From Olsenella_K sp051878835 (GTDB lineage: Bacteria; Actinomycetota; Coriobacteriia; Coriobacteriales; Atopobiaceae): a stretch of DNA of 53,350 bases. Every line of letters begins with the position of its first letter. The stretch's first letter is position 1. The stretch spans positions 1-53,350 of the forward strand of contig JBJEKW010000034.1 of the NCBI GenBank assembly GCA_051878835.1, given 5' to 3'. Position numbers and translations under genes: made by a program. Of this stretch, positions 39,215 to 47,780 are shown in pieces. The notes below the pieces were generated by a model. It worked only from the letters and a program-made list of their open reading frames with translations. It had not been told where the DNA came from and searched no databases.

Positions 39215-40177
39215 CTAGTCCTCCTGCACCGGGTCTCCCGAGAAGTTGAGCCCGCCGGTAATCTTCTTTACCTCGTCCAGGGTGACGTCTGCGCTCATGA
39301 GCCGCGGCAGCTCCTCCCCCACGCGCTTCTGCGCGCCCTGGTACAGGTCCCAGAACGAGTCCGTGCTGACGGCGCCGGTGAAGGGGTTCTTCCACGGCAG
39401 GTGGTGGCGGTTGTCGAAGTCGCTCGTGTCCTCCGCACGGTCGCGGTGCGTCATGGCGCGGCACAGCGAGTAGCGCTTGCGCAGGATGGGCTTCTCGAGC
39501 ACGCTGAGGGCACGCGTCTTTCCGCCGGTGGGGCTATAGAAGAAGACCCGCTGCACTATGCGGAAGTCCCTGACCGCGCAGGGGAACACGTCGTTTGCCA
39601 CGGTCACGTTCGTCGTCATCCGGTACGTGAACGCCTGGGCGTACAGCTGCCCCAGCACGTTCAGCACGCGGTCGCGCGCCTGCAGCACGCGCTCGTAGGG
39701 GCGGTAGGTCGCCACGGTCTGGTGCGTCTTTGCGTACAGGACCATCTCGTCCAGGTCGCGCTCGACCTCGGCGTGCACGACGCCGCCGTCCGAGGTGTCC
39801 AGGCGCTCCACGCCCGCGCCGCACAGGCCGTTCTGCCAGAAGTACACCAGCGGGTGCATGGTGGAGTCCAGAAGGTAGTGGCACAGGAAGCCCGCCACGT
39901 AGGCGCCGGCCACGCTCTGGTCCTGCGGGTCCAGCTGGTCCACGGCGCGCCTGAGGTCGTACAGCACGTGCGAGGGCTCGTCGTGGTGCAGGTGGTCGCC
40001 CAGGGACTTGAAGGGGTCCATGCGATGCGGCGCGGCAGCCAGGTAGAACAGCGGGTCGGGCCCCTGGTTGCCCAGAAGGAACGCGTCGCGCTCGTCAGGG
40101 GTAAACAGCCGGACCGTCTGCAGCGCCTCGCCGTAGGCGTCCTGGCCAAAGAAGTCATGCGTCAGAATGGCTGGCAT
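39215..40177 (-). CDS. Zinc-dependent phospholipase C family protein
   Basis: 320 residues. The pattern MPAILTHDFFGQDAYG, FLLGNQGPDPLFY, GDHLHHD and AGFLCHYLLDSTMHPLVYFW places it in the Zn_dep_PLPC family (PF00882-like), with His/Asp residues typical of a trinuclear zinc site. No signal peptide is seen, so it is probably cytoplasmic, unlike secreted clostridial phospholipases C; many such cytoplasmic members have unknown substrates. ATG at 40177 with GAGGGGAG five bases upstream. Divergent from the MFS gene across a 236-nt gap. Confidence 0.82.
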   Translation of the reverse strand: MPAILTHDFFGQDAYGEALQTVRLFTPDERDAFLLGNQGPDPLFYLAAAPHRMDPFKSLGDHLHHDEPSHVLYDLRRAVDQLDPQDQSVAGAYVAGFLCHYLLDSTMHPLVYFWQNGLCGAGVERLDTSDGGVVHAEVERDLDEMVLYAKTHQTVATYRPYERVLQARDRVLNVLGQLYAQAFTYRMTTNVTVANDVFPCAVRDFRIVQRVFFYSPTGGKTRALSVLEKPILRKRYSLCRAMTHRDRAEDTSDFDNRHHLPWKNPFTGAVSTDSFWDLYQGAQKRVGEELPRLMSADVTLDEVKKITGGLNFSGDPVQED

Positions 40178-40413
40178 GCGAACTCCCCTCTGCGCCGCCA
40201 GCGGGCAGCGCATCGCTTTGCTCACGAACAGTATTCCACACCCGGGCCCGCATGCGCGGCGCCAACCGAAGTGCCACAAACGACGCCGATGGGCCACCTT
40301 ACCGATGCCTGACATTACCTCAATGCCCGCTTTTTGTTCGGCGCATATGGTGAGTGTCATGTGTGCGCATGAACAGTCGCGCACCAAAGTGTCCACAATC
40401 CAAAGGGGTGCCT

Positions 40414-41640
40414 ATGGCAAAAGAGAAACTGACCAAGGCCGAGAAGAGCTGGATCGTCTACGACGTGGGCAACAGCGCGCTCGTGCTTCTGGCCACCAGC
40501 GTGATACCCATCTACTTCAAGTCGCTGGCGGACGGCCCGTCGCTCGTCGCGTGGAGCTATGCCGAGACCGTGGCGTCCCTCGTGATAGCGCTCCTGATGC
40601 CCATCCTGGGCTCCATCGCCGACATGCGCGGCATGAAGAAGAAGTTCGTCCTGGCCACGGTGCTCATGGGCGTCGTGGCCACCGTGGGCATGGGCCTGCC
40701 CACCGACCCCATGCCCTTCCTGGTGGTCTACGTCATCAGCTCGGTCATGCTGAACACGTCCATCGTGTTCTACGACGCGCTCCTGGTGGACGCCACCACC
40801 GACGAGCGCATGGACGAGGTGTCCAGCCAGGGCTACGCCTGGGGCTACATCGGCAGCTGCGTGCCCTTCATCGCCTGCCTGGGCATCATCCTGGTCCGCC
40901 CGTTCGGCATCAGCATGCGCCTGGCCATGCAGATCTCGTTCATCATCACCGCGGCCTGGTGGCTGGTGTTCACCATCCCCATGATGAAGAACGTCGAGCA
41001 GACCCACTACAAGCCCGTCGAGGACCATCCCATCCGCAAGGCCGTCGGCGGCATCGGCACCACGATGCGGAAGATCTGGGCCGACCGCACCCTGCGCAAC
41101 TACATGATCGCGTACTTCTTCTACATCGACGGCGTGCACACCATCATCAAGCTGTCCACCAGCTATGGCTCCGACCTGGGCATCGACGGCACGCAGCTGG
41201 TGCTGGCGCTTCTGGTGACCCAGTTCGTGGCCTTCCCCTCGGCCATCGCCTACGGCAAGCTGGGCCGCAAGGTCGGCACGCGCCAGATGATCATGGTCGG
41301 CATCGCCGGCTACAGCTTCATCACGCTGTTCGCCGCGTTCTTCCTGCACAGCGCCGCCGAGTTCTGGTTCCTAGCCATCATGGTGGGCCTGTTCCAGGGC
41401 GGCATCCAGGCGCTGTCGCGCTCGCAGTTCGGCAAGCTGTGCCCCAAGGAGCACGCCAACGAGTACTTCGGCTTCTTTGACATCTTTGGCAAGTACGCGG
41501 CCATCATGGGCACGTTCATCGTGGGCACCATGACCGCGCTGACCGGCAACGGCTCGCTGGGCGTGTTCTCCATCCTGATCCTGTTCATCATCGGCTTCGT
41601 CATCATGGCCCGTCTGCCCCAGCAGACTCAGAACCAGTAG
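40414..41640 (+). CDS. MFS transporter, UMF1 (Atg22-like) family
   Basis: 408 residues with about 11-12 hydrophobic helices. SWIVYDVGNSALVLLATSVIPIYFK at the start and PILGSIADMRGMKKKFVLA between helices 2 and 3, plus QALSRSQFGKLCPKEHANEYFGFFDIFGKYAAIMG in the second half, are characteristic of UMF1-family permeases, related to the yeast vacuolar amino-acid exporter Atg22. The substrate is unknown. ATG at 40414 with AAAGGGG upstream; the longer frame to 40354 has no ribosome site. First rightward gene, monocistronic, ending in a bidirectional terminator. Confidence 0.9.
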   Translation: MAKEKLTKAEKSWIVYDVGNSALVLLATSVIPIYFKSLADGPSLVAWSYAETVASLVIALLMPILGSIADMRGMKKKFVLATVLMGVVATVGMGLPTDPMPFLVVYVISSVMLNTSIVFYDALLVDATTDERMDEVSSQGYAWGYIGSCVPFIACLGIILVRPFGISMRLAMQISFIITAAWWLVFTIPMMKNVEQTHYKPVEDHPIRKAVGGIGTTMRKIWADRTLRNYMIAYFFYIDGVHTIIKLSTSYGSDLGIDGTQLVLALLVTQFVAFPSAIAYGKLGRKVGTRQMIMVGIAGYSFITLFAAFFLHSAAEFWFLAIMVGLFQGGIQALSRSQFGKLCPKEHANEYFGFFDIFGKYAAIMGTFIVGTMTALTGNGSLGVFSILILFIIGFVIMARLPQQTQNQ

Positions 41641-41682
41641 CACCTGCCCAGAAGTACGCACGGGCCGAAGCCCCATACGGCA

Positions 41683-41727
41683 AAGCGCCCGGACACCGGA
41701 AAACCCGATGCCCGGGCGCTTCTTTGT
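41683..41727. terminator. Bidirectional terminator between the MFS gene and nadBC
   Basis: AAGCGCCCGG (41683-41692) pairs with CCGGGCGCTT (41712-41721). On the + strand CTTTGTG follows, about 80 nt after the MFS stop; on the - strand TTTGCC follows, about 95 nt after the nadBC stop. It suits two convergent genes. Confidence 0.75.
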
Positions 41728-41786
41728 GCGCCCCGCTGTGGCCTTGCCGCCCTTCGGCGGCCGGATGCGCCAGCGGTCGCCTTGCG

Positions 41787-43856
41787 CTAGTCCAGCATCT
41801 CCAGGTGCTTCATCGAGAAGTCCAGGATGCCGCAGGAGTGCGTCAGGGCGCCCGACGAGATGATGTCCACGTCCAGGTCGGCCAGGGCTCGCACGTTCTT
41901 CTCGCTGACGTTGCCCGAGATCTCCACCATCGCGCGGTGGTCTATCAGCTGTATGGCCAGCTTCATGTCGTCGTGGGTCATGTTGTCCAGCATGATGACG
42001 TCGGCGCGCGCCTGGATGGCGTCCTTCACCATCTGGAGGGTCTCGCACTCGACCTCGATCTTGCACATGAACGACACGCGCTGGCGAGCCGCCTGCACGG
42101 CGGCCATGACGCCACCGGCGGCCTCGATGTGGTTGTCCTTCAGCATGACGGCGTCGGAGAGGCCCATGCGGTGGTTGCCGCCACCGCCTATGCGCACGGC
42201 CAGCTTGTCCAGCACGCGCATGCCCGGAGTGGTCTTGCGCGTGTCGACCAGGCGCGCCCGCGAGCCCGAGCGCGCCAGCAGGTCCACCATGGTCCTGGTG
42301 TAGGTGGCCACGCCGCTCATGTGCTGCAGGTAGTTCAGCGCGGTGCGCTCCCCCGCCAGGAGGGCGCGCACGTCTCCCTCCACTGAGGCCACCAGCTGCC
42401 CGTCGTGCACGCGGTCGCCGTCGTGGACCAGCTGCGTCACCACCACGGTGGGGTCTATCAGCTGGAACACGCGGCCGAACACCGGAAGGCCCGCCACGAC
42501 GCCGTCCTGCTTGCAGATCAGCTCGACGCGGCCCTGCCTGCGCTCGGGGATGATGGAGTCGGTCGTCACGTCGCCCTCGGGCATGTCCTCCTCCAGGGCC
42601 AGCCGGATGTGCTTGTCGATGGCTATCGACAGAAGCGACGGGTCGGCCGCCGGCCGCTGCTCGCGCGTGTGGTCCAGGATGATCTTCTCGGCTGCCCTGC
42701 GGCCCCACACCAGACACTCCAGAAGCGAGTTCGAGGCCAGGCGGTTCCTGCCGTGCACGCCCGTGCAGGCGGTCTCGCCCACGGCAAACAGGTGCGACAT
42801 GGTGGTCTCTGAGTTCGAGTCCACGTGGATGCCGCCCATGAAGTAGTGCTGCGCCGGCACCACCGGGATGGGCTCGTGCAGGATGTCGTAGCCCTTCACC
42901 AGGCAGTACTCGTAGATGTGCTTGAAGTGCGAGCGGATGATCTCGGGCTTCACGTTCTGGAACGACAGCCACACGTGGTCCGTCCCCTCGCGCTTCATCT
43001 CGTCCTGGATGGCCTTCGTGACCACGTCACGCGGCTGCAGCTCGTCGCAGAAGCGCTGGCCCTTGTCGTTCAGCAGTATGGCACCCTCGCCGCGAGCCGA
43101 CTCGCTGATGAGGAACGCGCGCCCCGGCTTGGACGAGTACAGGCTGGTGGGGTGTATCTGCACGTAGTCCATGTGCTCCAGCGCCACGCCGTGCGCGGCC
43201 GCCACGCGGCAGCCGTCGCCCGTCAGGATGGGGTAGTTCGTGGAGTGCTGGTAGTTGCCGCCGATGCCGCCCGTGGCGAACACCGTGAAGCGCGAGTACA
43301 CCTCCAGGGGCTCCTTGTCCCGGTCCAGGCGCACGGCACGCACGCCGCAGCACATCTGCTTCTGGTCGGGGCCCACCTCCTCGATGATGTCTACCATCTC
43401 GGTGTTCTCGTATATAGTCACGTTGCGCGCGGCGCGCACCTGCAGGAGCAGCTTCTGCGTGATCTCGCGTCCCGTGATGTCCTCGTGGAACAGGATGCGG
43501 GCGCGCGAGTGGGCGCCCTCGCGCGTGTACTTCAGCTCGCCCGACGGTGTGCGGTCGAACTGCACGCCGTAGCTGATGAGGTCGTTGATGACGCTGCGAG
43601 AGTTGCGAATCAGGATGTCCACGCTCTCGGGCCGGTTCTCGTAGTGGCCCGCGCGCATGGTGTCCTCGTAGTACGAGTCGTAGTCATCGTCGTCGCGCTG
43701 GCAGGCGATGCCGCCCTGGGCCAGCATGCTGTCGCAGGTCTGCATGTCGCCCTTCGACAGCATGACGATGCTGTAGCTGCGCGGCAGCTTCAGGGCGGTG
43801 TAGAGTCCCGCCGCGCCGGTGCCCACGATGACGACGTCGCACTGGAGCTTCTTCAT
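41787..43856 (-). CDS. nadB-nadC: L-aspartate oxidase / quinolinate phosphoribosyltransferase fusion (NadB-NadC)
   Basis: A single 689-residue frame. Residues 1-about 400 are L-aspartate oxidase: FAD motif VIVGTGAAGLYTA (10-21), GGI-AC near 48-52, VFATGGIGGNYQHSTN, VQIHPTSLY and GRNRLASNSLLECLVWG (369-385); the C-terminal helical domain of the longer NadB type is absent. Residues 409-689 are complete NadC: LALEEDMPEGDVTTDSI, RKTTPGMR, KDNHI and the last DFSMKHLEMLD. Together they convert aspartate plus dihydroxyacetone-phosphate-derived quinolinate (via NadA) to nicotinate mononucleotide. ATG at 43856, 17 nt after nadA. Confidence 0.95.
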   Translation of the reverse strand: MKKLQCDVVIVGTGAAGLYTALKLPRSYSIVMLSKGDMQTCDSMLAQGGIACQRDDDDYDSYYEDTMRAGHYENRPESVDILIRNSRSVINDLISYGVQFDRTPSGELKYTREGAHSRARILFHEDITGREITQKLLLQVRAARNVTIYENTEMVDIIEEVGPDQKQMCCGVRAVRLDRDKEPLEVYSRFTVFATGGIGGNYQHSTNYPILTGDGCRVAAAHGVALEHMDYVQIHPTSLYSSKPGRAFLISESARGEGAILLNDKGQRFCDELQPRDVVTKAIQDEMKREGTDHVWLSFQNVKPEIIRSHFKHIYEYCLVKGYDILHEPIPVVPAQHYFMGGIHVDSNSETTMSHLFAVGETACTGVHGRNRLASNSLLECLVWGRRAAEKIILDHTREQRPAADPSLLSIAIDKHIRLALEEDMPEGDVTTDSIIPERRQGRVELICKQDGVVAGLPVFGRVFQLIDPTVVVTQLVHDGDRVHDGQLVASVEGDVRALLAGERTALNYLQHMSGVATYTRTMVDLLARSGSRARLVDTRKTTPGMRVLDKLAVRIGGGGNHRMGLSDAVMLKDNHIEAAGGVMAAVQAARQRVSFMCKIEVECETLQMVKDAIQARADVIMLDNMTHDDMKLAIQLIDHRAMVEISGNVSEKNVRALADLDVDIISSGALTHSCGILDFSMKHLEMLD

Positions 43857-43873
43857 GCCTGGATGGTTCCTCT

Positions 43874-44803
43874 CTACTTTGCCAGCTCGAGCATGCGCTC
43901 GAGGGCCCTGCGCGCCCCGTCGGCCCAACGCTGGTCCACCTGCACCTCACCCGTGCGGTCGCGCAGGCAATCCAGCACCTTCTGCCCGGTGACGCGAGCC
44001 ATGTTGGGGCAGATGGGCGTGGTGCGCGGGAAGTGGATGCGCTTCTGGGTCTGGCCGGTCTGGGCCAGCTGGCGCTCTATCTTGTGCAGCACCCCGTGCA
44101 CGGTGCAGACGATGTAGTCCTTCTCGTCCCCCTGCACGCAGCGCTTGATGATGCCCGACGTCGAGCCTATGTAGCCCGCCACGTCCAGGATCCACTGTGC
44201 GCACTCGGGATGCGCGCACACCACGGCATCGGGGTACTGGCTCATGAGCTCCTGGACCTCGCGCAGCTCGATGGCCTCGTGCGTGGGGCAGAAGCCGTCG
44301 TTCAGGATGACGTTCTTCTGGGGCACCTGCTGCGCCACGTAGTGACCCAGGTGCACGTCGGGGATGAAGAACACGTTCTTCTGGGGCAGCCGGCTGACGA
44401 TGCGCACGGCGTTGGAGCTGGTGACGCACACGTCCGAGAGTGCCTTCATCTGCGTGGTCGAGTTGACGTAGCACGCCACGGCCAAATCGTCGTAGCGCTC
44501 GCGCATCCGCTCCACCGCGTCGGGGCTCATCATGTGCGCCATCGGGCAGTCCGCCGTGGGCTCGGGCATGTACACGTGCTTGCGGGGCGAGAGGAGCTTT
44601 GCGCTCTCGGCCATGAACTCCACGCCGGCGAACACGATGGCGTCGCAGTCCATGGTGGCTGCCTGGCGCGAGAGGCCGTAGGAGTCTCCCACGAAGTCGG
44701 CCAGGTCCTGGGCGTCGGGCTGCACGTAGTAGTGGGCCAGCACGATGGCGTTGTTCTGGCGCTTCAGCCGGGTGGCCTCCGCGCGCATCTGCTCTGTCAG
44801 CAT
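43874..44803 (-). CDS. nadA: Quinolinate synthase
   Basis: 309 residues; condenses iminoaspartate with dihydroxyacetone phosphate to quinolinate using a [4Fe-4S] cluster. Family blocks: IVLAHYYVQPDAQDLADFVGDSYGLS, FAGVEFMAESAKLLSP, ACYVNSTTQMKALSDVCVTSSNA, FIPDVHLGHYVA, AHPECAQWILDVAGYIGSTSGI and the C-terminal CPNMARVT; three conserved Cys are in place. ATG at 44803; the ribosome site is weak. Followed by the nadB-nadC fusion, making the complete de novo NAD start pathway from aspartate. Confidence 0.96.
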   Translation of the reverse strand: MLTEQMRAEATRLKRQNNAIVLAHYYVQPDAQDLADFVGDSYGLSRQAATMDCDAIVFAGVEFMAESAKLLSPRKHVYMPEPTADCPMAHMMSPDAVERMRERYDDLAVACYVNSTTQMKALSDVCVTSSNAVRIVSRLPQKNVFFIPDVHLGHYVAQQVPQKNVILNDGFCPTHEAIELREVQELMSQYPDAVVCAHPECAQWILDVAGYIGSTSGIIKRCVQGDEKDYIVCTVHGVLHKIERQLAQTGQTQKRIHFPRTTPICPNMARVTGQKVLDCLRDRTGEVQVDQRWADGARRALERMLELAK

Positions 44804-44992
44804 GGGGGCTCGATTCTGGGTCGGGGTCAAGTGCGCGCACCGCGCACGGCGCCCACCATAGCACGTGCCCGGCGGCTCGACGCCTGCCCTGCCGCCAACG
44901 CCCGCAGCCGTCCCGCCCAGCGGGGGCAAGCGCGGAGCCACCCCCTGCACACGGGCCTTGACGCGACTTCTACATGGCCCTCTGCCTGGGCT

Positions 44993-45421
44993 TTATTTGC
45001 GTGCGGGACGGTCGCGGAACACCCAGTGGCGCTGCACGGTGAAGTTCACGAAGAACAGCGCGAAGTCCACCACCAGCTTGGCCAGCTTCTCGTCCGCATG
45101 CAGGAAGGTATGGGCCAGGTAGACGCCCGCGGTCGAGCACAGCATGATGAACACCGCCAGCACCACGAAGCGCGGCAGGGTCTGGCGCCAGTCGTGCCCG
45201 GCGAACACGCGGCGCTGGTTCACGGTGAAGTTGAAGGCCACGGAGCACACACGCGCCACCAGGGTGGACACCAGGATCCTCTGGAAGTCGTAGCCCGCCA
45301 TGGGCTGGCGCAGCACCTCGAACAGCGTCCACGCCACGCCCTGGTCAATGACCGTGGCGCTGAGGGACGACAGGCTGAACTTCACGAACCGCTTGAGCTC
45401 CGGCCCCTTCGGCAATGCCAT
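44993..45421 (-). CDS. GtrA family membrane protein
   Basis: 142 residues, four predicted transmembrane helices in a GtrA pattern: RFVKFSLSSLSATVIDQGVAWTLFEVL, VARVCSVAFNFTVNQRRVF and DFALFFVNFTVQRHWVFRD, each ending in the conserved NF/aromatic-Arg turn. GtrA proteins help translocate lipid-linked sugars (polyprenyl-phosphate glucose and similar) across the membrane and usually pair with a glycosyltransferase; none is adjacent here. ATG at 45421. It sits alone between the arg and nad clusters. Confidence 0.88.
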   Translation of the reverse strand: MALPKGPELKRFVKFSLSSLSATVIDQGVAWTLFEVLRQPMAGYDFQRILVSTLVARVCSVAFNFTVNQRRVFAGHDWRQTLPRFVVLAVFIMLCSTAGVYLAHTFLHADEKLAKLVVDFALFFVNFTVQRHWVFRDRPARK

Positions 45422-45451
45422 GCTGCACCTCGTTTCGCCGCCCTAAGGGAG

Positions 45452-45496
45452 CGCCGCCCGCCCCGCTCCCCTCAGGGTAGCGCGGGACGGGCGGCG
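45452..45496 (-). terminator. GC-rich hairpin after argD
   Basis: On the - strand CGCCGCCCG (45496-45488) pairs with CGGGCGGCG (45460-45452), with further pairing inside. It lies about 27 nt past the argD stop and lacks a T-run, as is common for terminator-like hairpins in high-GC actinobacteria. It marks the end of the arg operon. Confidence 0.5.
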
Positions 45497-45522
45497 ACGG
45501 GCGGTTCAGTCGGTAGGCAGCA

Positions 45523-46782
45523 CTAGCCTGCCAGGTCCACCAGGATCTCCTCCAGCGTCTGCAGCATCTGGTCCACCTGCTTCTGGCTGACGACCAGCGG
45601 GGGCAAGAAGCGCAGGATGGAGTCGCCGATGTGGTTCAGCACCAGGCCGCGCTCCAGGCCCAGGTCCACGGCGTCGGAAGCCACCGGCGAGTCCAGCTGC
45701 GCGCCGCGCATAAGGCCGTGGCCGCGCACCTCGACCACGTGCGGCAGGCGCTCCAGGCCCTCGGCCAGGTGCTGGCCCACCTGAATCACGTGCTCGCCGA
45801 TGTCGTCGTTCACCAGGGTCTCCACCGTGGCGCGGCCGACCGCCGACGCCAGGGCGTTGCCGCCGAACGTGGAGCCGTGGTCGCCCGGCTGCAGCAGCTC
45901 GCCCGCCTCGCCGCGGCCCGCGACGGCGCCCATGGGAAAGCCGCCGCCGATGCCCTTGGCCATGCTGACGATGTCGGGCTCGATGCCTGCCAGCTGGTAG
46001 CAGAAGGGCGCGCCGCAGCGGTAGAAGCCCGTCTGCACCTCGTCCACTATGAGCATGAGGCCGTGCTGGCGGCACAGCTCCTGCACGCCCTGCAGGTACT
46101 CGACGGTGGCGGGCCACACGCCGCCCTCGCCCTGCACGCACTCCAGCATGACGGCGCAGGGGCCCGCGCCCAGAAGCTTCGTGGGGTGCTCGATCATCTG
46201 GCGCAGGGCGCCCAGGTCGTTCAGCGGCACCGCGTCGAAGCCCGCGGGCATGGGCAAAAACGTGTGGTGGAACGCCGCCTGGCCCGTGGCGGACAGCGTG
46301 GCCAGCGTGCGCCCGTGGAAGCTGCGCTGCGCCGTGATGATGCCCGTGGCCCCGCCCAGGGTCTTCTCGCCCCACTTGCGCGCTATCTTGATGGCGCCCT
46401 CGTTGGCCTCGGCTCCCGAGTTGGCAAAGAAGACCTTCCACGCCGAGCCCGTGGAGCCCGTGACGTGGCCCTCGTCGTCCGTGGTGTAGCTGAGGAGCTC
46501 GGCCACGTCGCAGGCCAGCTCGTTGCGGTTCTGCACGTAGTAGTAGTTTCCGACCTGCCACAGCTTGGCCGCTTGGTTCTGCAGGGCGGCCACGATGGCG
46601 GGGTGGCAGTGGCCCAGGCTGACCGAGCCGATGCCACCCAGGAAGTCCAGGTAGTCCTTGCCGCGCGAGTCGGTCAGGACGGCCCCGCGGCCGCTGACGA
46701 ACTCCACGGGGAGCCTTCCGTACGTGTGCATCAAAAACTCGCTGTCGGCCTGTGCGACCATGGGGTCTACGGTACCGTTCAT
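45523..46782 (-). CDS. argD: Acetylornithine aminotransferase
   Basis: 419 residues, class III PLP aminotransferase converting N-acetylglutamate semialdehyde to N-acetylornithine. Conserved blocks: DFLGGIGSVSLGHCHP, FFANSGAEANEGAIKIARKW, FHGRTLATLSATGQ, MLECVQGEGGVWPA, LIVDEVQTGFYRCG and the PLP lysine in SMAKGIGGGFPMGA; HGSTFGGNALA near the end. ATG at 46782 with AGGAGG five bases upstream. Last gene of argC-argJ-argB-argD. Confidence 0.96.
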   Translation of the reverse strand: MNGTVDPMVAQADSEFLMHTYGRLPVEFVSGRGAVLTDSRGKDYLDFLGGIGSVSLGHCHPAIVAALQNQAAKLWQVGNYYYVQNRNELACDVAELLSYTTDDEGHVTGSTGSAWKVFFANSGAEANEGAIKIARKWGEKTLGGATGIITAQRSFHGRTLATLSATGQAAFHHTFLPMPAGFDAVPLNDLGALRQMIEHPTKLLGAGPCAVMLECVQGEGGVWPATVEYLQGVQELCRQHGLMLIVDEVQTGFYRCGAPFCYQLAGIEPDIVSMAKGIGGGFPMGAVAGRGEAGELLQPGDHGSTFGGNALASAVGRATVETLVNDDIGEHVIQVGQHLAEGLERLPHVVEVRGHGLMRGAQLDSPVASDAVDLGLERGLVLNHIGDSILRFLPPLVVSQKQVDQMLQTLEEILVDLAG

Positions 46783-46835
46783 TGCTTCCTCCTAGCGCAT
46801 GCGCGCCTGTAGTCGTGTGTTTGTGACGCCCCAGC

Positions 46836-47711
46836 CTAGTCCTGCGTGAACATGGTACCCACGCCCGCGTCGGTAAAGATCTCCAGCAGCAGGGCGTGCG
46901 GGAACGTGCCGTTCAGGATGTGAACGCGCTTGACGCCGGCGTCCAGGGCGTCCGCTATGGCCGAGATCTTCGGGATCATGCCCGAGGCCAGGGAGCCCGA
47001 GTCCAGCAGCTGGTGCGTCTCGGCGCGCGTCAGCCTGGAGATGGTGGAGTCGGGGTCGTTCACGTCCTCGTAGAGGCCGTCCACGTCGGTCAGGTACACC
47101 AGCTTGTCGGCGTCCAGGGCGATGGCGGTCTTCGACGCCGCGACGTCGGCGTTGATGTTGTAGAAGCCGTCGGGGCCGCAGCCCACCGACGCCACCACGG
47201 GCACGTAGCCGTCGTCCAGCACGCTCTGGATCAGGTTCGTGTCGACCGCGATGATCTTTCCCACGCGACCCAGGTCGGGACTCACGGGACGGCACTTGAA
47301 GGTCTTCCCGTCAGCGCCCGAAAGGCCCACGGCGTTGTGGCCGTACTCGTTCAGCGCCCAGACCAGCTGCTGGTTCACCTTGCCGATGAGCACCTCCTGC
47401 ACGACCTCCATGGTGGCGTCGTCGGTCACGCGCAGGCCGTCCTTGAACTGCACGGGGATGTCCAGCTGTCCCAGCAGCTTGTTTATGGCCTTGCCGCCGC
47501 CGTGCACCAGGACGATGCGCATGCCCATGAGCTTCAGGAGCTCCAGGTCTGCCACGACCTGCTTCATGAGGTCCAGGTTCTCCATGGCCGCGCCACCGTA
47601 CTTCACCACGATGGTCCTGCCGTTCATCTGGTGGATCCAGGGCATGGCCTCCACCAGTATCTTTGCCTTGTCCAGCGCCTTGTCGCGCTCGACCTTGTCG
47701 CGCCTCTTCAT
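46836..47711 (-). CDS. argB: Acetylglutamate kinase
   Basis: 291 residues of the amino-acid kinase family, phosphorylating N-acetylglutamate. TIVVKYGGAAMEN, IVLVHGGGKAINKLLGQL, LRVTDDATMEVVQEVLIGKVNQQLV and SGADGKTFKCRP are present, and LTDVDGLYEDVNDPDSTISRLT and ASGMIPKISAIADALDAGVKRVHILNG near the end. A short N-terminal extension (MKRRDKVERDKALDKA) may contribute an N-helix of the kind linked to hexameric, arginine-inhibited enzymes; that is inference. ATG at 47711 with GGGAG upstream. Confidence 0.97.
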   Translation of the reverse strand: MKRRDKVERDKALDKAKILVEAMPWIHQMNGRTIVVKYGGAAMENLDLMKQVVADLELLKLMGMRIVLVHGGGKAINKLLGQLDIPVQFKDGLRVTDDATMEVVQEVLIGKVNQQLVWALNEYGHNAVGLSGADGKTFKCRPVSPDLGRVGKIIAVDTNLIQSVLDDGYVPVVASVGCGPDGFYNINADVAASKTAIALDADKLVYLTDVDGLYEDVNDPDSTISRLTRAETHQLLDSGSLASGMIPKISAIADALDAGVKRVHILNGTFPHALLLEIFTDAGVGTMFTQD

Positions 47712-47780
47712 TGCGTGCTCCCGCCTAGGATGTGGCCAACCGTTCGGCCGTGTCGGATGTGCGAATACGTGAGCTTCGGC

